A stretch of 64,000 bases of DNA, from positions 1,622,501 to 1,686,500 of the forward strand of contig NZ_CP018187.1 of NCBI RefSeq assembly GCF_009738225.1, written 5' to 3'. Positions 32,137-41,714 of the stretch are shown in pieces (the stretch's first letter is position 1; the number at the start of each line of letters is the position of its first letter). A program made the position numbers and the translations under genes. Source of the stretch: Streptococcus salivarius. GTDB taxonomy: Bacteria; Bacillota; Bacilli; Lactobacillales; Streptococcaceae. Under the pieces are notes generated by a model, which ran no database searches, was not told the origin of the DNA, and saw only the letters and a list, made by a program, of their open reading frames with translations.

Positions 32137-34328
32137 TAAATCTCCAAATCTTTTTTCATATTATCGAACACAAAAGTCTTACGTAATTTTCCAGAAATAT
32201 GTAATTCAACAATACCTGAATCGTACTCAGCTTTTGCGACATAGAGATTATCGTAAATATCTGCATATGAACGATATGAAAATTCTTGTACGGTTTGCTT
32301 ACGCTCAATTAATTTGGCAACTTTAGCAACCAAGTCTTTCTTAAGAGTCACTTGATTCCAATCCACCTGATTAACAGCATCAGGGGCATTGTAGCTATTC
32401 ATGGCACGCTTAACATCCGCTTCCGTGTAATTTCCATCTTCACCTGTTGCAACCATCTTACTACGCTGGAATTCTTGTCCCAACTGCATGAAACACATCC
32501 CTTGCATACTTAGATTAAGAGCATTTGCCAAGTAAATACGTTTTTCAATATCTTCTGGCGAATCATGTGGATGCAAATGATGCATAAGGTCATTCAAATT
32601 GTAGTTGTCGTGCGCTTCGATATAGTTGAGGACCTGACCTGGCATGAGGTAGTTTACAAAACCACGGCTACCAAGCAGACTCTTGGCAATCTGGTCTTCC
32701 AATGGGGCTCCAGACACATAGCCGTTATTGATGTACCCATAGACCTCTGCCCCCTTGACCGCGTCACGCGCATTGTCATTGAAAAATCCGATTCTAGGCA
32801 TCAAGGCTGCATTATCCTTCTTGCCCTTTTGGTCTACAGGAAGTCCAATTCCCATATCCCATCCTTCACCATAAAGAAGGATCCTAGGATCAATATCATC
32901 CATGGCCGAACGAATGGCATTCATCGTAGCAACATCATGTAAGCCCATAAGGTCAAAACGAAAACCATCCACTCCAAATTCTTCTGCCCAATAGGTTAAG
33001 GAATCAATCATATACTTACGGTACATTTCCTTTTCACTGGCTGTCTCATTTCCACAGCCTGATCCATCTTGGAAAGACCCATTGTCATGCATACGGTAGT
33101 AATAAGCCGGCACAGATAGTTGGAAAGGAGAGCTGTAAGATGAGTAAGTATGGTTATAAACCACATCCATGATAACCCCTATTCCTGCTTCATGGTAGGC
33201 CTGAATCATTTTCTTAAGCTCTAAAATTGGTGCCACGGGATTCTTTTGATCAGCAGCAAACTGACGATCCGGAACATTGTAATTTTCAGGATCGTACCCC
33301 CAGTTGTAGAGAAGCTTCCCACCTTTATCATAGGTTTTATGGTGATCAAAGACTGGTTGCAGTTGGACATAGTTGTAGCCCATACGTTTGAGGTAATCAA
33401 AACCAGTCAAATCTCCATGGGCATTTCTAGTCCCTTTCTGACAAGCACCTAGATAGGTTCCTCTATAGGACTTCTTAACACCAGATGTCTCTGAGATTGA
33501 GAAGTCACGGAGGTGCATCTCACAGATAACGGATGAGCAAGCATTTGCCTTACGCCAGCTCGCTTTTTGCTTGGTAACCTTTTCATACCCTCTTGGAACA
33601 AGTCGCTGTGGATTGACCACCAAACTTTTTTTATTATCTAAGCTAAGGGCGATACTGTAGGGGTCTCTCGTATCCTGATAAAAACTTTCCTCATGATACA
33701 CACGAAACTGGTAGGCTACCCCATCCAAATCCTTTTTAACAGTGGCACTCCAAACACCGTGAGTATTCATCTCATGACGGTCTTTATTGACACTGGTTCC
33801 TCGGCTCATCTTAATGATCTTAGGATTTTTACTGCCCTTTTTAAAAAGTAAGAGCTGCACACGACGAGCTAGAGGTGACCAAAGGCGAAACTCTGTGGCC
33901 CCTTTTTCATACTTATGACCTAACCAACCTTGAAAGCCCCACTTCTGGTCAAATTCCTGTCTTCGGAGAGCCATATCAAAGGCATGCTGGTCGCGACCTT
34001 CGAAACTATGGCTAGTCAAGGCTGCCTGTTTAGAATAATAAACAGTTGGATCACCTTCAACTATCCAAATAGCATTGGGAGCATCCCCTAGGAAGCGTCG
34101 GACACGGTAATCATGTGTTTGCCTCGACCAGTCTTCCGTTTTGACCAAAAGATTGACAGAATCAATAAAACGATTGGAGGGAGAAGTAACCTGACCAACA
34201 AGACCAAAATCATCCTCACGTGAAAAATGGGCTTCTTCGCCCCAATAACCATCTAGCCACTTCCACATACTGTATCTGGAATAGTCGCCATGCATACTAT
34301 GAAAATGAACGGTTAATAAATTGTCCAT
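32133..34328 (-). CDS. pulA: Type I pullulanase (alpha-1,6 debranching enzyme)
   Basis: A 731-residue intracellular GH13 debranching enzyme; no signal peptide. The pullulanase type I motif YNWGYDP is near residue 345. The GH13 regions are VVYNHT (I), GFRFDLMGLHD (II), LYGEGWDMG (III) and YIEAHDNYNL (IV). A CBM48-like domain (residues about 140-235) precedes the barrel. It hydrolyses branches of glycogen or imported limit dextrins. RBS AAGGAG precedes the ATG. The promoter (TATAAT 34367-34372) carries a cre-like site over its -35. It is not separated from glgB by a terminator. Confidence 0.94.
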   Translation of the reverse strand: MDNLLTVHFHSMHGDYSRYSMWKWLDGYWGEEAHFSREDDFGLVGQVTSPSNRFIDSVNLLVKTEDWSRQTHDYRVRRFLGDAPNAIWIVEGDPTVYYSKQAALTSHSFEGRDQHAFDMALRRQEFDQKWGFQGWLGHKYEKGATEFRLWSPLARRVQLLLFKKGSKNPKIIKMSRGTSVNKDRHEMNTHGVWSATVKKDLDGVAYQFRVYHEESFYQDTRDPYSIALSLDNKKSLVVNPQRLVPRGYEKVTKQKASWRKANACSSVICEMHLRDFSISETSGVKKSYRGTYLGACQKGTRNAHGDLTGFDYLKRMGYNYVQLQPVFDHHKTYDKGGKLLYNWGYDPENYNVPDRQFAADQKNPVAPILELKKMIQAYHEAGIGVIMDVVYNHTYSSYSSPFQLSVPAYYYRMHDNGSFQDGSGCGNETASEKEMYRKYMIDSLTYWAEEFGVDGFRFDLMGLHDVATMNAIRSAMDDIDPRILLYGEGWDMGIGLPVDQKGKKDNAALMPRIGFFNDNARDAVKGAEVYGYINNGYVSGAPLEDQIAKSLLGSRGFVNYLMPGQVLNYIEAHDNYNLNDLMHHLHPHDSPEDIEKRIYLANALNLSMQGMCFMQLGQEFQRSKMVATGEDGNYTEADVKRAMNSYNAPDAVNQVDWNQVTLKKDLVAKVAKLIERKQTVQEFSYRSYADIYDNLYVAKAEYDSGIVELHISGKLRKTFVFDNMKKDLEIY

Positions 34329-34366
34329 TTTTTACTCCTTAGTTTTTGTTACTCACTTTTTCTCCT

Positions 34367-34403
34367 ATTATAGCAAAAAATGTTCGTTTTGTAAGCGTTC
34401 TTA
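34367..34403 (-). promoter_or_regulatory. pulA promoter with cre-like site
   Basis: Extended -10 TGCTATAAT (hexamer 34367-34372) with CTTACA 17 bases upstream. TTGTAAGCGTTCTTA (plus, 34389-34403) fits the cre consensus at all fixed positions but one and covers the -35. Confidence 0.65.
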
Positions 34404-34443
34404 TGGAATATTTTGCAATTTTTTGGTCTATTTTGAACATAAA

Positions 34444-34492
34444 AAAAGAATGAGAAAATAAATGGCAAAACACTCATTTTTCTCATTTCTTT
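34444..34492. terminator. Probable terminator between ftsK and pulA
   Basis: AAAAGAATGAGAAAA (34444-34458) and TTTTCTCATT (34479-34488) form an AT-rich stem with a 20-base loop, followed by T-rich sequence in either direction. Confidence 0.5.
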
Positions 34493-34541
34493 TGTCGATT
34501 TTAATTCCTTTAGAACTAGGCTTGAGACTCTTTCCAGTCCA

Positions 34542-36956
34542 TTATTCTTGAGTCATCAAAACCTTACGTGGTTTGGTACCTTCAGCTGGTCCGATAACAC
34601 CTGCTTCTTCCAATTCTTCCATCAAACGAGTGGCACGGTTGAAACCAACTGACAGACGGCGTTGAATCATGGAAGCACTAGCTTTTTGTGTTTCAAGGAC
34701 CAAAGCCTTGGCCTCTTCAAAGAGTGGGTCACCTTCTGAGCTACCACCATTGGCAGAGGAACCTCCACCAAAATCATTTTCAGAAACTTCACCAGGATCA
34801 AAGCTCTCATCATAGTCAGCTGAAGCCTGATCCTTGATAAAGGTCACAATACGTTCCACGTCATCATCAGAGATGAAGGAACCTTGTAGACGAACAGGGT
34901 GGTTCTCATCAATCGGTTTGAAAAGCATATCCCCACGTCCGAGTAGCTTTTCTGCCCCATTTTCATCTAAAATGGTACGACTATCTGTTCCCGAAGACAC
35001 GGCGAAGGCCACACGAGATGGCACATTGGCCTTAATCAAACCGGAGATCACATCAACCGACGGACGTTGAGTGGCGAGAATCATGTGAATTCCCGCAGCA
35101 CGCGCTTTTTGTCCCAAACGAATAATAGCATCTTCCACTTCCTTACTAGCTACCATCATCAAGTCAGCCAACTCATCAACGATAACCACAATTAAAGGCA
35201 AGGGAATCTGTTTTTCTTGCGACTGGGCATTCCAATCTTCCACCTTGGCATTGTAGCCAGCAATGTTACGCACGCCAAACTTACTAAAGAGTTCGTAACG
35301 ATTTTCCATCTCATCTACCACTTTTTGAAGAGCCTTGGCGGCCTTACGTGGGTTGGTCACTACAGGGATAAGGAGATGAGGAATATCATTGTAAACCGAA
35401 AGTTCAACCATCTTCGGATCGACCATGAGGAACTTCACCTGGTCAGGACGAGCCTTCATAAGAATACTAGAGATGATACCGTTAACCGCAACCGATTTAC
35501 CAGAACCCGTAGATCCAGCGACTAGCAAGTGAGGCATCCGTCCCAAATCAAAGCTACGAGCCGAACCATCAACCGCCTTACCAAGAGGAACTTCCAAGAG
35601 CTTATTAGGATCCGTCTTGGACTGTTCCCAAAGTTCACGGAAAGAAACCGTCGCAATCTCTGAGTTAGGCACTTCGATACCAACCAAAGATTTTCCAGGA
35701 ATAGGTGCCTCAATACGGACATCTTTCGCAGCTAGAGCCAGAGCCAAGTCATCAGCTAGATTTGAAATGCGATTGACCCGGACCCCAACAGCAGGCTTGA
35801 CCTCATACTTGGTCACTGACGGTCCAATTTCAGCTCGCTCAACCTTGACATCAATATTGAAACTCTTGAAGGTATCTTCTAAGATTCGAATATTCTTACG
35901 AACGATGTTCTTCTCTTTAGATTGACTCTTAGGCTTATCAGGTGCAAAGAGATCTATATGAGGTAATTTATACTGCAGGAGTTCCTTCGGTGTGAAATCA
36001 ACCTCGACAGGAGCATCATCTCCCTCAACCACCATAGATGGGGGAAACTCCTCTCTTGGCAGATCCTCTGGATAAGGTGCATAATCTTCTTGGAAATCCT
36101 CATAATCCTCTGGAGGGAGATTATCATAGTAGTCCTCAGAGGCATAATCACTGATTTCAGGTTCAAGTGCAAAAATCTCAGTTTCTTGTGGTAACTCCTC
36201 TGCGGCATCATCTAAGATTTCTCCTGTCTCCTCGTCAACAGTTAAATCAGCCAGACGCTCGGCTTCGGCACGTTCTTCCGCCTCACGTTCTTTCTGAGCC
36301 TGACGTTCTGCCTTCTTTTCCTGACGTTGAGCCGTCCGTTCCAAACGCTTCTCAGCCCCTTTCTGCCATGCTTCCTTAGTATACTCCATGATATCCAAGA
36401 CATCCCAAGGGCTAAGAATGAAAGCACCCAAGAGAATAATCAATACCCCAATCATGAAGCTACCGATATTTGAAAAGAGGAAGGAAATCGGTTGGTATAG
36501 GAGAGCCCCCAACATACCACCACCCGCAAAACGAGCTACTTGCACACTGACCAGTTCCCCAAAAAGCAAGTCCTTGGTACCAGGGAAAATATCCAGACCA
36601 CTCATGCGTTCTAGACTAAAGAGATAGGCGTGAAACTCCAACAAGAGACCCGCGAAGACCATCCAAAATCCTGTTACGTAGTTACTATGTTTACGTAACC
36701 ATTTAAAGCCAAAGAGATAAACATAGATAGCAAAAATTAAAGGATAAGCCATACTCCCCACAAATACTCGAAAGAGATTATAGAGGGTAACCCCAAAGAA
36801 ACCCAATCGAAAGACTGGGAAAATTAAGACAAAGGCAAAAAAGAAGGTCCATAGCATTCGCTTAATCGCCTTCTGTCTGTCTAATTCTGCTTTTGTAAGC
36901 CGCTTCTTACCGTTCTTAGAAGCAGTCCCTTTTTTCGTTTTTTTCGTTGTAGCCAT
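34542..36956 (-). CDS. ftsK: DNA translocase FtsK/SpoIIIE
   Basis: An 804-residue septal DNA pump that clears chromosome ends during division. After a basic N-terminus come four membrane helices (about 33-180). A charged Glu/Arg/Asp-rich linker (about 190-330) leads to the RecA-type motor with Walker [16 protein letters not shown] (near 475) and Walker [13 protein letters not shown]. The C-terminal gamma domain is a winged helix (about 735-800, [16 protein letters not shown]) that reads chromosome-orienting sequences. No Shine-Dalgarno sequence precedes the ATG; the -10 hexamer ends seven bases before the A of ATG, so the mRNA is predicted to be leaderless. Confidence 0.95.
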   Translation of the reverse strand: MATTKKTKKGTASKNGKKRLTKAELDRQKAIKRMLWTFFFAFVLIFPVFRLGFFGVTLYNLFRVFVGSMAYPLIFAIYVYLFGFKWLRKHSNYVTGFWMVFAGLLLEFHAYLFSLERMSGLDIFPGTKDLLFGELVSVQVARFAGGGMLGALLYQPISFLFSNIGSFMIGVLIILLGAFILSPWDVLDIMEYTKEAWQKGAEKRLERTAQRQEKKAERQAQKEREAEERAEAERLADLTVDEETGEILDDAAEELPQETEIFALEPEISDYASEDYYDNLPPEDYEDFQEDYAPYPEDLPREEFPPSMVVEGDDAPVEVDFTPKELLQYKLPHIDLFAPDKPKSQSKEKNIVRKNIRILEDTFKSFNIDVKVERAEIGPSVTKYEVKPAVGVRVNRISNLADDLALALAAKDVRIEAPIPGKSLVGIEVPNSEIATVSFRELWEQSKTDPNKLLEVPLGKAVDGSARSFDLGRMPHLLVAGSTGSGKSVAVNGIISSILMKARPDQVKFLMVDPKMVELSVYNDIPHLLIPVVTNPRKAAKALQKVVDEMENRYELFSKFGVRNIAGYNAKVEDWNAQSQEKQIPLPLIVVIVDELADLMMVASKEVEDAIIRLGQKARAAGIHMILATQRPSVDVISGLIKANVPSRVAFAVSSGTDSRTILDENGAEKLLGRGDMLFKPIDENHPVRLQGSFISDDDVERIVTFIKDQASADYDESFDPGEVSENDFGGGSSANGGSSEGDPLFEEAKALVLETQKASASMIQRRLSVGFNRATRLMEELEEAGVIGPAEGTKPRKVLMTQE

Positions 36957-36962
36957 AGGTGT

Positions 36963-36968
36963 ATTATA
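36963..36968 (-). promoter_or_regulatory. ftsK extended -10, leaderless configuration
   Basis: TGGTATAAT on the minus strand with six bases (ACACCT) between the hexamer and ATG. A start seven bases downstream of the hexamer falls on the A of the start codon. Confidence 0.6.
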
Positions 36969-36985
36969 CCACGTTTTTAGATATG

Positions 36986-37007
36986 AAAAAAGAGAGACAA
37001 GTCTCTC
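36986..37007 (-). terminator. Terminator of rimM-trmD-ferredoxin reductase operon
   Basis: GAGAGAC (36992-36998) / GTCTCTC (37001-37007) with six T following on the minus strand; just downstream of the reductase stop codon and upstream of ftsK. Confidence 0.85.
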
Positions 37008-37055
37008 CTTAGATTGAAGACAAAGTCTTCTTTTGAGACTTTCCTTCTTTTGACA

Positions 37056-38054
37056 TTATTCTTCAATTAATGATGTTGAGTGAACCGGACGGTTCTTACC
37101 GTCTGGATCAATATATTGGATAGCTTGGTTGATAGCGATAGGAGCTTCACCCATTCCCACAGCAATCAAATCAATCTTACCCTCATATTCTGCCGCATCA
37201 CCGATAGCATAAACACCTTCTTGTGAGGTTTCAAACTGCGCATTAACAGCAACGCTAGAGCGTTTGTAATCAACATTCCAGTTACGAAGGTTTTTATTGT
37301 TGGTTGAGAAGCCAAAGCTAACAATAAGGGCATCAAGTGGCAATTCCACAACCTCGTCTGACTTAACTTTTTGAACGGTCATACTTTGGGCAAAACCATT
37401 TTCACCCTTAATTTCAAGTGGCACATAGGGTGTCATCACATTAACTGACGATTGATGAAGAAGCTCTACACTATGCTCATGGGCACGAAAGGCATCACGA
37501 CGGTGAATCAAAGTCACGCTCTCAGCAATCCCATCCAAGTGATTAGCCCAGTCAACAGCTGAATCTCCACCACCAGCAATCACAACCTTCTTGCCGGCAA
37601 ATTGGTCAAGGCTATGCACATTATAGAACAAGTTATTGTCCGCATAATCTTCTTCATTGTCCACACCCAAAGGACGGGGAGCGAAGGCACCATTCCCACA
37701 AGCAATGACGATAGCCTTAGACAAGTGTTGACCCTTACTTGTGGCAATTGTGAAGATGCCTTCTTTCTTTTCAAAGGTTTGCACTTCTTCTTTCAAATGA
37801 ATGCTAACACGATCTTCAAAACGCTTAAGCTGGGTCAAGAGATTTTCTGTCAATTCGGCACCTGTTGTCTGAGGAAAGGCTGGGATATCGTAGATTTTCT
37901 TCTCAGGGTAGAGAATGGCTGGCTGACCACCAAGCTCTGACAAACTCTCGATAATATTCACAGTCATGCCACGTAGGCCGGCATAAAAGGCAGCCCAAAG
38001 ACCTACTGGTCCACCACCGATAATGGTAATATCATATATCTTTTCTTCTGACAT
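37056..38054 (-). CDS. Ferredoxin/flavodoxin-NADP+ reductase (thioredoxin reductase-like)
   Basis: A 332-residue flavoprotein with FAD motif [12 protein letters not shown] (residues 11-22), NADPH motif [15 protein letters not shown] near 155 and [11 protein letters not shown] near 280. It has no CxxC pair in the NADPH domain, which separates it from thioredoxin reductase and fits the YumC-type ferredoxin-NADP+ reductase family. It should pass electrons between NADPH and ferredoxin or flavodoxin in the cytoplasm. Its ATG comes one base after the trmD stop, with AAGGAAAA as RBS, and it is the last gene of the rimM-trmD operon. Confidence 0.9.
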   Translation of the reverse strand: MSEEKIYDITIIGGGPVGLWAAFYAGLRGMTVNIIESLSELGGQPAILYPEKKIYDIPAFPQTTGAELTENLLTQLKRFEDRVSIHLKEEVQTFEKKEGIFTIATSKGQHLSKAIVIACGNGAFAPRPLGVDNEEDYADNNLFYNVHSLDQFAGKKVVIAGGGDSAVDWANHLDGIAESVTLIHRRDAFRAHEHSVELLHQSSVNVMTPYVPLEIKGENGFAQSMTVQKVKSDEVVELPLDALIVSFGFSTNNKNLRNWNVDYKRSSVAVNAQFETSQEGVYAIGDAAEYEGKIDLIAVGMGEAPIAINQAIQYIDPDGKNRPVHSTSLIEE

Positions 38055-38055
38055 T

Positions 38056-38775
38056 TTATTTTCCTTCTGCTTTTATCTCTTCTAAAATCTGACGTTCTTC
38101 ATCCGTAAAGTCATAGTTTTCCAAGAGGTCTGGTCGACGCTCCCAGGTCTTACGCAAACTCTGTTCCATACGCCAACGTCGAATATTGACGTGGTGCCCT
38201 GACAAGAGAACATCTGGCACCTTCATGCCACGAAACTCAGCTGGGCGCGTGTACTGTGGAAATTCCAAAAGCCCTGATGAGAAACTATCATCCTTATGAC
38301 TAGCTTCCTTACCTAAAACTTCAGGAATCAAGCGGACAGTCGCATCTACAATAGTCATTGCAGCCAACTCTCCCCCAGTTAAGACAAAATCTCCCAAGGA
38401 AATCTCATCTGTCACTAAGGTTTTGATGCGCTCATCATAGCCCTCATAGTGACCACAGATAAAGACCAATTCCTCTTCTTGCGCCAATTCTTCTGCATAG
38501 GCCTGATCAAAGGTACGACCCGCAGGATCTAAGAGAATAACGCGAGGTTTTGTGACGTCTAACTTGTCAAAGGTATCAAAAATTGGCTGGGCACGTAGCA
38601 ACATACCTTGACCGCCACCGTAAGGTTCATCATCTACGTGACGAGCCTTCTCCGCATTTTCACGAAAATTGTGATAGTTGATTTCTAGAAGGCCCTTATC
38701 CTTTGCCTTACCAACAATGGAATGCTCTAAGGGAGCAAACATATCTGGAAATAGTGTCAAGATATCAATCTTCAT
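38056..38775 (-). CDS. trmD: tRNA (guanine-37-N1)-methyltransferase
   Basis: A 239-residue SPOUT-family methyltransferase that makes m1G37 in tRNAs reading CNN codons and prevents frameshifting. [13 protein letters not shown] is the usual start, EPYGGGQGM near residue 52, [13 protein letters not shown] near 108 and the knot loop [17 protein letters not shown] near 130. [12 protein letters not shown] is the conserved C-terminal motif. It overlaps rimM by 11 bases. Confidence 0.97.
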   Translation of the reverse strand: MKIDILTLFPDMFAPLEHSIVGKAKDKGLLEINYHNFRENAEKARHVDDEPYGGGQGMLLRAQPIFDTFDKLDVTKPRVILLDPAGRTFDQAYAEELAQEEELVFICGHYEGYDERIKTLVTDEISLGDFVLTGGELAAMTIVDATVRLIPEVLGKEASHKDDSFSSGLLEFPQYTRPAEFRGMKVPDVLLSGHHVNIRRWRMEQSLRKTWERRPDLLENYDFTDEERQILEEIKAEGK

Positions 38776-39283
38776 CGTCTAATCCTTCCATGAGCTCAAC
38801 CTCAACACGTCCAGCTGCAACATCAACATCAAGAACTACAGGTGGGATGTATGGCAAGAGCAAATCTTTTTTGCCTTTACGTTTTACTACCCAAACATCA
38901 TTAGCGCCCGGTTGGAGAATCTCTTTGACCTGACCAATCAAAGTATCACCTTCGTAAACATCAAGGCCAATGATTTCATGGTAGTAAAATTCCCCATCAT
39001 CAAGGTCTGTTAAATTTTCCTCAGCAATCTTGAGGCTGCAGCCCTTATACTTCTCCACATCATTGATATGGTAAAGCCCCTTAAACTTAACGATATCAAA
39101 GTTTTTATGTTTACGGTGACTCGCAATCTCAACATCCATGATGTAATTGTCTTTGTCATCAAAAAGGGCTAGGACACTCTTCTTCTTAAAACGCTCATCC
39201 GCAAAATCTGTTACAGACAAAACACGAAGTTCCCCGTGCAAGCCCTGTGTATTCACAATCTTTCCAACGTTATAGTATGTCAT
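38765..39283 (-). CDS. rimM: 16S rRNA processing protein RimM
   Basis: A 172-residue 30S maturation factor with the N-terminal RimM barrel ([18 protein letters not shown]) and C-terminal PRC-barrel ([29 protein letters not shown]). It binds S19 and helps 30S head assembly. The start is preceded by AAGGAAA. First gene of rimM-trmD-reductase. Confidence 0.95.
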   Translation of the reverse strand: MTYYNVGKIVNTQGLHGELRVLSVTDFADERFKKKSVLALFDDKDNYIMDVEIASHRKHKNFDIVKFKGLYHINDVEKYKGCSLKIAEENLTDLDDGEFYYHEIIGLDVYEGDTLIGQVKEILQPGANDVWVVKRKGKKDLLLPYIPPVVLDVDVAAGRVEVELMEGLDDED

Positions 39284-39470
39284 TGAATTTCCTTATTATA
39301 TGTTTTCTTATTCAAATGAAACCACGACTCGACCAACTGCTTAGCATCATCTGATAACCATCACTAAACAAAGTTATTTCTTCGGGTCAAGGTCTTGTCA
39401 TTTATGATTTTAAAGTGGTATAAAATGTCTGGCTTAGGCCAGTCAACCCCTCTATTTTATCAAAAAGGAC
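39284..39470 (-). promoter_or_regulatory. Upstream region of the rimM operon with a palindrome
   Basis: TTGACT (minus; plus 39441-39446) is followed by a perfect inverted repeat CTGGC-TTAG-GCCAG (39429-39442) and, about 17-18 bases downstream, an A/T-rich TTATAC. A second TATAAT lies at 39295-39300 close to the gene. The palindrome could be an operator; which promoter is used cannot be decided by eye. Confidence 0.4.
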
Positions 39471-39472
39471 AC

Positions 39473-39497
39473 AAAAAAACCAGCTTTCTCTAGCTGG
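39473..39497 (-). terminator. Terminator of the tRNA pair
   Basis: CCAGCT (39480-39485) / AGCTGG (39492-39497) with seven T following on the minus strand, just after tRNA-Glu. Confidence 0.85.
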
Positions 39498-39503
39498 CAC
39501 TCA

Positions 39504-39575
39504 TAGTCCGTACGGGATTCGAACCCGTGTTACCGCCGTGAAAAGGCGGTGTCTTAACCCCTTGACCAACGGACC
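39504..39575 (-). tRNA. tRNA-Glu (anticodon TTC)
   Basis: Seventy-two bases folding as a cloverleaf: acceptor GGTCCGT/ACGGACT, anticodon stem CCGCC/GGCGG with loop TTTTCAC (anticodon TTC), and T-arm containing GGTTCGAATCC. The CCA end is not encoded. Confidence 0.96.
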
Positions 39576-39604
39576 ATAATCTGTGTCTCTACCCTCAGGT
39601 AGAA

Positions 39605-39676
39605 CTGGGGTAGCTGGATTCGAACCAACGCATGAGGGAGTCAAAGTCCCTTGCCTTACCGCTTGGCTATACCCCA
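39605..39676 (-). tRNA. tRNA-Gln (anticodon TTG)
   Basis: Seventy-two bases with acceptor TGGGGTA/TACCCCA, anticodon stem AGGGA/TCCCT and loop CTTTGAC (anticodon TTG), T-arm GGTTCGAATCC. It lies 29 bases upstream of tRNA-Glu in the same transcript direction. Confidence 0.96.
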
Positions 39677-39738
39677 AAAGACTCTTATTATTCTACAGAA
39701 AAACTAGTTGGCTGTCAACACTTTTTTAAACTTTTTTC

Positions 39739-39857
39739 AAAAAAAGCAACCGGAAATACCGATTGCTAGGAGTTAGGAGATTTCATCATCTAAGCGAACT
39801 TAGATAGATGATATGAGGTCGCTTCAACCTCATATGAAAAAAGAAAAGTTTTAGGAT
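39739..39857 (-). ncRNA. Candidate small regulatory RNA
   Basis: A consensus promoter (next entry) would start an RNA at about 39857, on an A. The RNA ends at a terminator, AGCAATCGG/CCGGTTGCT (39745-39767) plus seven U. In between lie hairpin 1, ATATGAGGT/ACCTCATAT (39811-39835), and hairpin 2 with a UUCG tetraloop on a G-C pair and a four-base bulge (39785-39812). The unpaired linker reads GAAAUCUCCUAACUCCU, holding two CUCCU motifs complementary to Shine-Dalgarno sequences. There is no ORF of note. The architecture resembles the streptococcal csRNAs, but the CiaR direct repeat TTTAAG-N5-TTTAAG is absent. It might instead be the 3' UTR of liaR. Confidence 0.6.
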
Positions 39858-39863
39858 AATTTC

Positions 39864-39892
39864 ATTATATGTTTTGCTAGAAATAAAGTCAA
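39864..39892 (-). promoter_or_regulatory. Promoter of the candidate small RNA
   Basis: Minus-strand TTGACT (39887-39892), 17-base spacer, perfect TATAAT (39864-39869). Confidence 0.7.
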
Positions 39893-39977
39893 AAGATTTG
39901 ACTCGCAAAATCCGAGTAAGGGGTAAGAATTACGATAACTCTCCCTAGCCTCTAAATAACAAGGTTAGTTGATAACT

Positions 39978-40622
39978 TTATTCATCATCCTGTGAAACCA
40001 AATGATGTCTAAAGGCATAAACGACAGCCTGAGTACGGTCATCAACATTGAGTTTTCCTAGGATATTAGACACGTGCGTTTTAACGGTTTTCAATGAAAT
40101 GAATAGCTCGTTAGCAATGGTCTGATTGTCATAACCCTTAGCCAAAAGCGCCAGGATATCACGTTCACGTGCCGTTAAGTCGTCGTGTAGGTCCGGGTGG
40201 CTATCGTGGTATTTAATCTTATTGTCCACCTCTGTTTCGATAGCTTCTTCACCACGGTAAACCTTACGAATACTATTGAGAATCTCTGCCGCACTGCTAG
40301 TTTTAAGCATATAACCTTTAGCACCAGCTTCAATGACTGGATAAATTTTTTCATTGTCCAAATAGCTAGTCAAAACCAAAATCTTGGCCTCTGGCCATTC
40401 TTTGAGCAATTCCAAAGTCGCTTGAACACCATCTAATTCAGGCATGACAAGGTCCATTACGACGACATCTGGACGAAGTTCCAGGGCAAGGTCAACACCT
40501 TCTCGGCCATTGCTCGCTTCTCCAACCACTTCGACATCTCCTTGGAGATTCAGGAAACTCTTAAGGCCCAAACGGACCATCTCATGGTCATCGACCAAAA
40601 TCACATTTATCTTATTCGACAT
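39978..40622 (-). CDS. liaR: LiaR/VraR-type response regulator
   Basis: A 214-residue NarL/LuxR-family regulator. The receiver domain has VILVDDHEMVRLGL at the N-terminus and the phospho-accepting Asp in VVVMDLVMPELDG near residue 55. The C-terminal helix-turn-helix is LTARERDILALLAKGYDNQT..LKTVKTHVSNIL. It is the last gene of liaF-liaS-liaR and overlaps liaS by 11 bases. In related bacteria phosphorylated LiaR turns on envelope-stress genes after lipid II cycle damage. No terminator follows closely; the terminator at 39739-39767 may serve it. Confidence 0.93.
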   Translation of the reverse strand: MSNKINVILVDDHEMVRLGLKSFLNLQGDVEVVGEASNGREGVDLALELRPDVVVMDLVMPELDGVQATLELLKEWPEAKILVLTSYLDNEKIYPVIEAGAKGYMLKTSSAAEILNSIRKVYRGEEAIETEVDNKIKYHDSHPDLHDDLTARERDILALLAKGYDNQTIANELFISLKTVKTHVSNILGKLNVDDRTQAVVYAFRHHLVSQDDE

Positions 40623-41622
40623 TGTCTTCTCCTCTTAATATCGGCACACGAACATCAATAGATGTTCCTTTACCTGTAGCAGATAGGAACTGCACAGTTC
40701 CCGCCATTTCATCGACACGCTCCTGGATATTTTTCAGTCCATAACTCATCTCGTCAGTCGACGCATTTAAATCATAACCAACACCATTATCCAACATTTT
40801 CAATTGAATTTCCTGACTATTTTGATAGAGATAAACCTCTATCTGGCTAGCCTTGGCGTGTTTAAGAGTATTAGAGATAAACTCTTGGGCAATCCTAAAG
40901 AGATTATTTTCAATACGCTTAGGCACTTTCTTAACCATATCCTTGTAGACGACATGGATATTGGATTTATCGGTTAATTCCTTAAGAATCATCTGCAAGC
41001 CTTCTTGCAAGGTCTTGTTCTCAAGCTCTGTCGGACGAAGATGCAAAAGCAAGACACGCATATCATTTTGAGCATCCGTCAGCATGGCCTCAACCGCCTG
41101 AATTTGATTATGCAAATCTTCTTTACTTAGCTGGTCCGCCATCTGAGAGACACCAGAAAGAATCATACTAGCCGCAAAAAGTTCCTGACTAACGGTATCG
41201 TGAAGGTCACGAGCAATACGTCCTCGCTCCTTCTTAATAATATCACGGCTTTGAAGAGCCTGGGCATTCTCAGTTTTCTGCAAGTCCTTAGTCAATTTAC
41301 GCATCTTATGAGATAAGCGCATCATATTCTTGTCTAACTCAATATCTCCTTGACGTTTGACTGGTTGATTATTGATAATGCGGCGCAAATCCTGATTGAC
41401 TGATCGCATACTGTTATCATTGGCAATGGCCCAAAGAATATAAAGCAAAATGAGCAAACTCAGAACCACAAAAAACATGTTAAAAAGGAAATGGAAGACC
41501 TGAGACAGATTACCAAAAACCAATGAAAAGTTAAGGTTAAAGCTATCCATAACCACTAGGGTAACGCCAACCAGAACAACAACTGAATAAATCAGAATCA
41601 AAAATAGGTACTGTTTCTTCAT
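40612..41622 (-). CDS. liaS: LiaS/VraS-type sensor histidine kinase
   Basis: A 336-residue HisKA_3 kinase. Two N-terminal membrane helices (about 5-25 and 45-68) with a short extracellular loop form the intramembrane-sensing type. The phospho-acceptor motif GRIARDLHDTVSQELF has His near 142. The ATPase domain shows EFISNTLKHAKAS, LDNGVGYD and YGLKNIQERVDEM. GGAGG precedes the ATG. Its start codon overlaps the ancestral liaF stop (ATGA); because liaF is frameshifted, translation now stops 46 bases earlier and coupling may be weakened. Confidence 0.93.
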   Translation of the reverse strand: MKKQYLFLILIYSVVVLVGVTLVVMDSFNLNFSLVFGNLSQVFHFLFNMFFVVLSLLILLYILWAIANDNSMRSVNQDLRRIINNQPVKRQGDIELDKNMMRLSHKMRKLTKDLQKTENAQALQSRDIIKKERGRIARDLHDTVSQELFAASMILSGVSQMADQLSKEDLHNQIQAVEAMLTDAQNDMRVLLLHLRPTELENKTLQEGLQMILKELTDKSNIHVVYKDMVKKVPKRIENNLFRIAQEFISNTLKHAKASQIEVYLYQNSQEIQLKMLDNGVGYDLNASTDEMSYGLKNIQERVDEMAGTVQFLSATGKGTSIDVRVPILRGEDNVE

Positions 41623-41714
41623 TTGCGACGTACCTCCACTGGTCCAGCTCCCACATTGAGAATCAATTTCACTGTTCGATGAGCATGTTCATACTCCGCC
41701 CCTGCAAGGTCAAT
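41619..41714 (-). pseudogene. liaF: Detached C-terminal end of liaF (out of frame)
   Basis: In the -1 frame relative to the truncated liaF, 31 codons read IDLAGAEYEHAHRTVK then LILNVGAGPVEVRRK and end in TGA overlapping the liaS ATG. This is the normal LiaF ending, with the typical T-V-K-L-I...G-x-V-E-V pattern. It has no start codon or RBS of its own. Confidence 0.85.

Noticed and set aside
39739..39892. Identifying the small RNA as a CiaR-dependent csRNA
   Set aside because: The direct repeat TTTAAG-N5-TTTAAG expected at csRNA promoters is not present; only the overall layout is similar.
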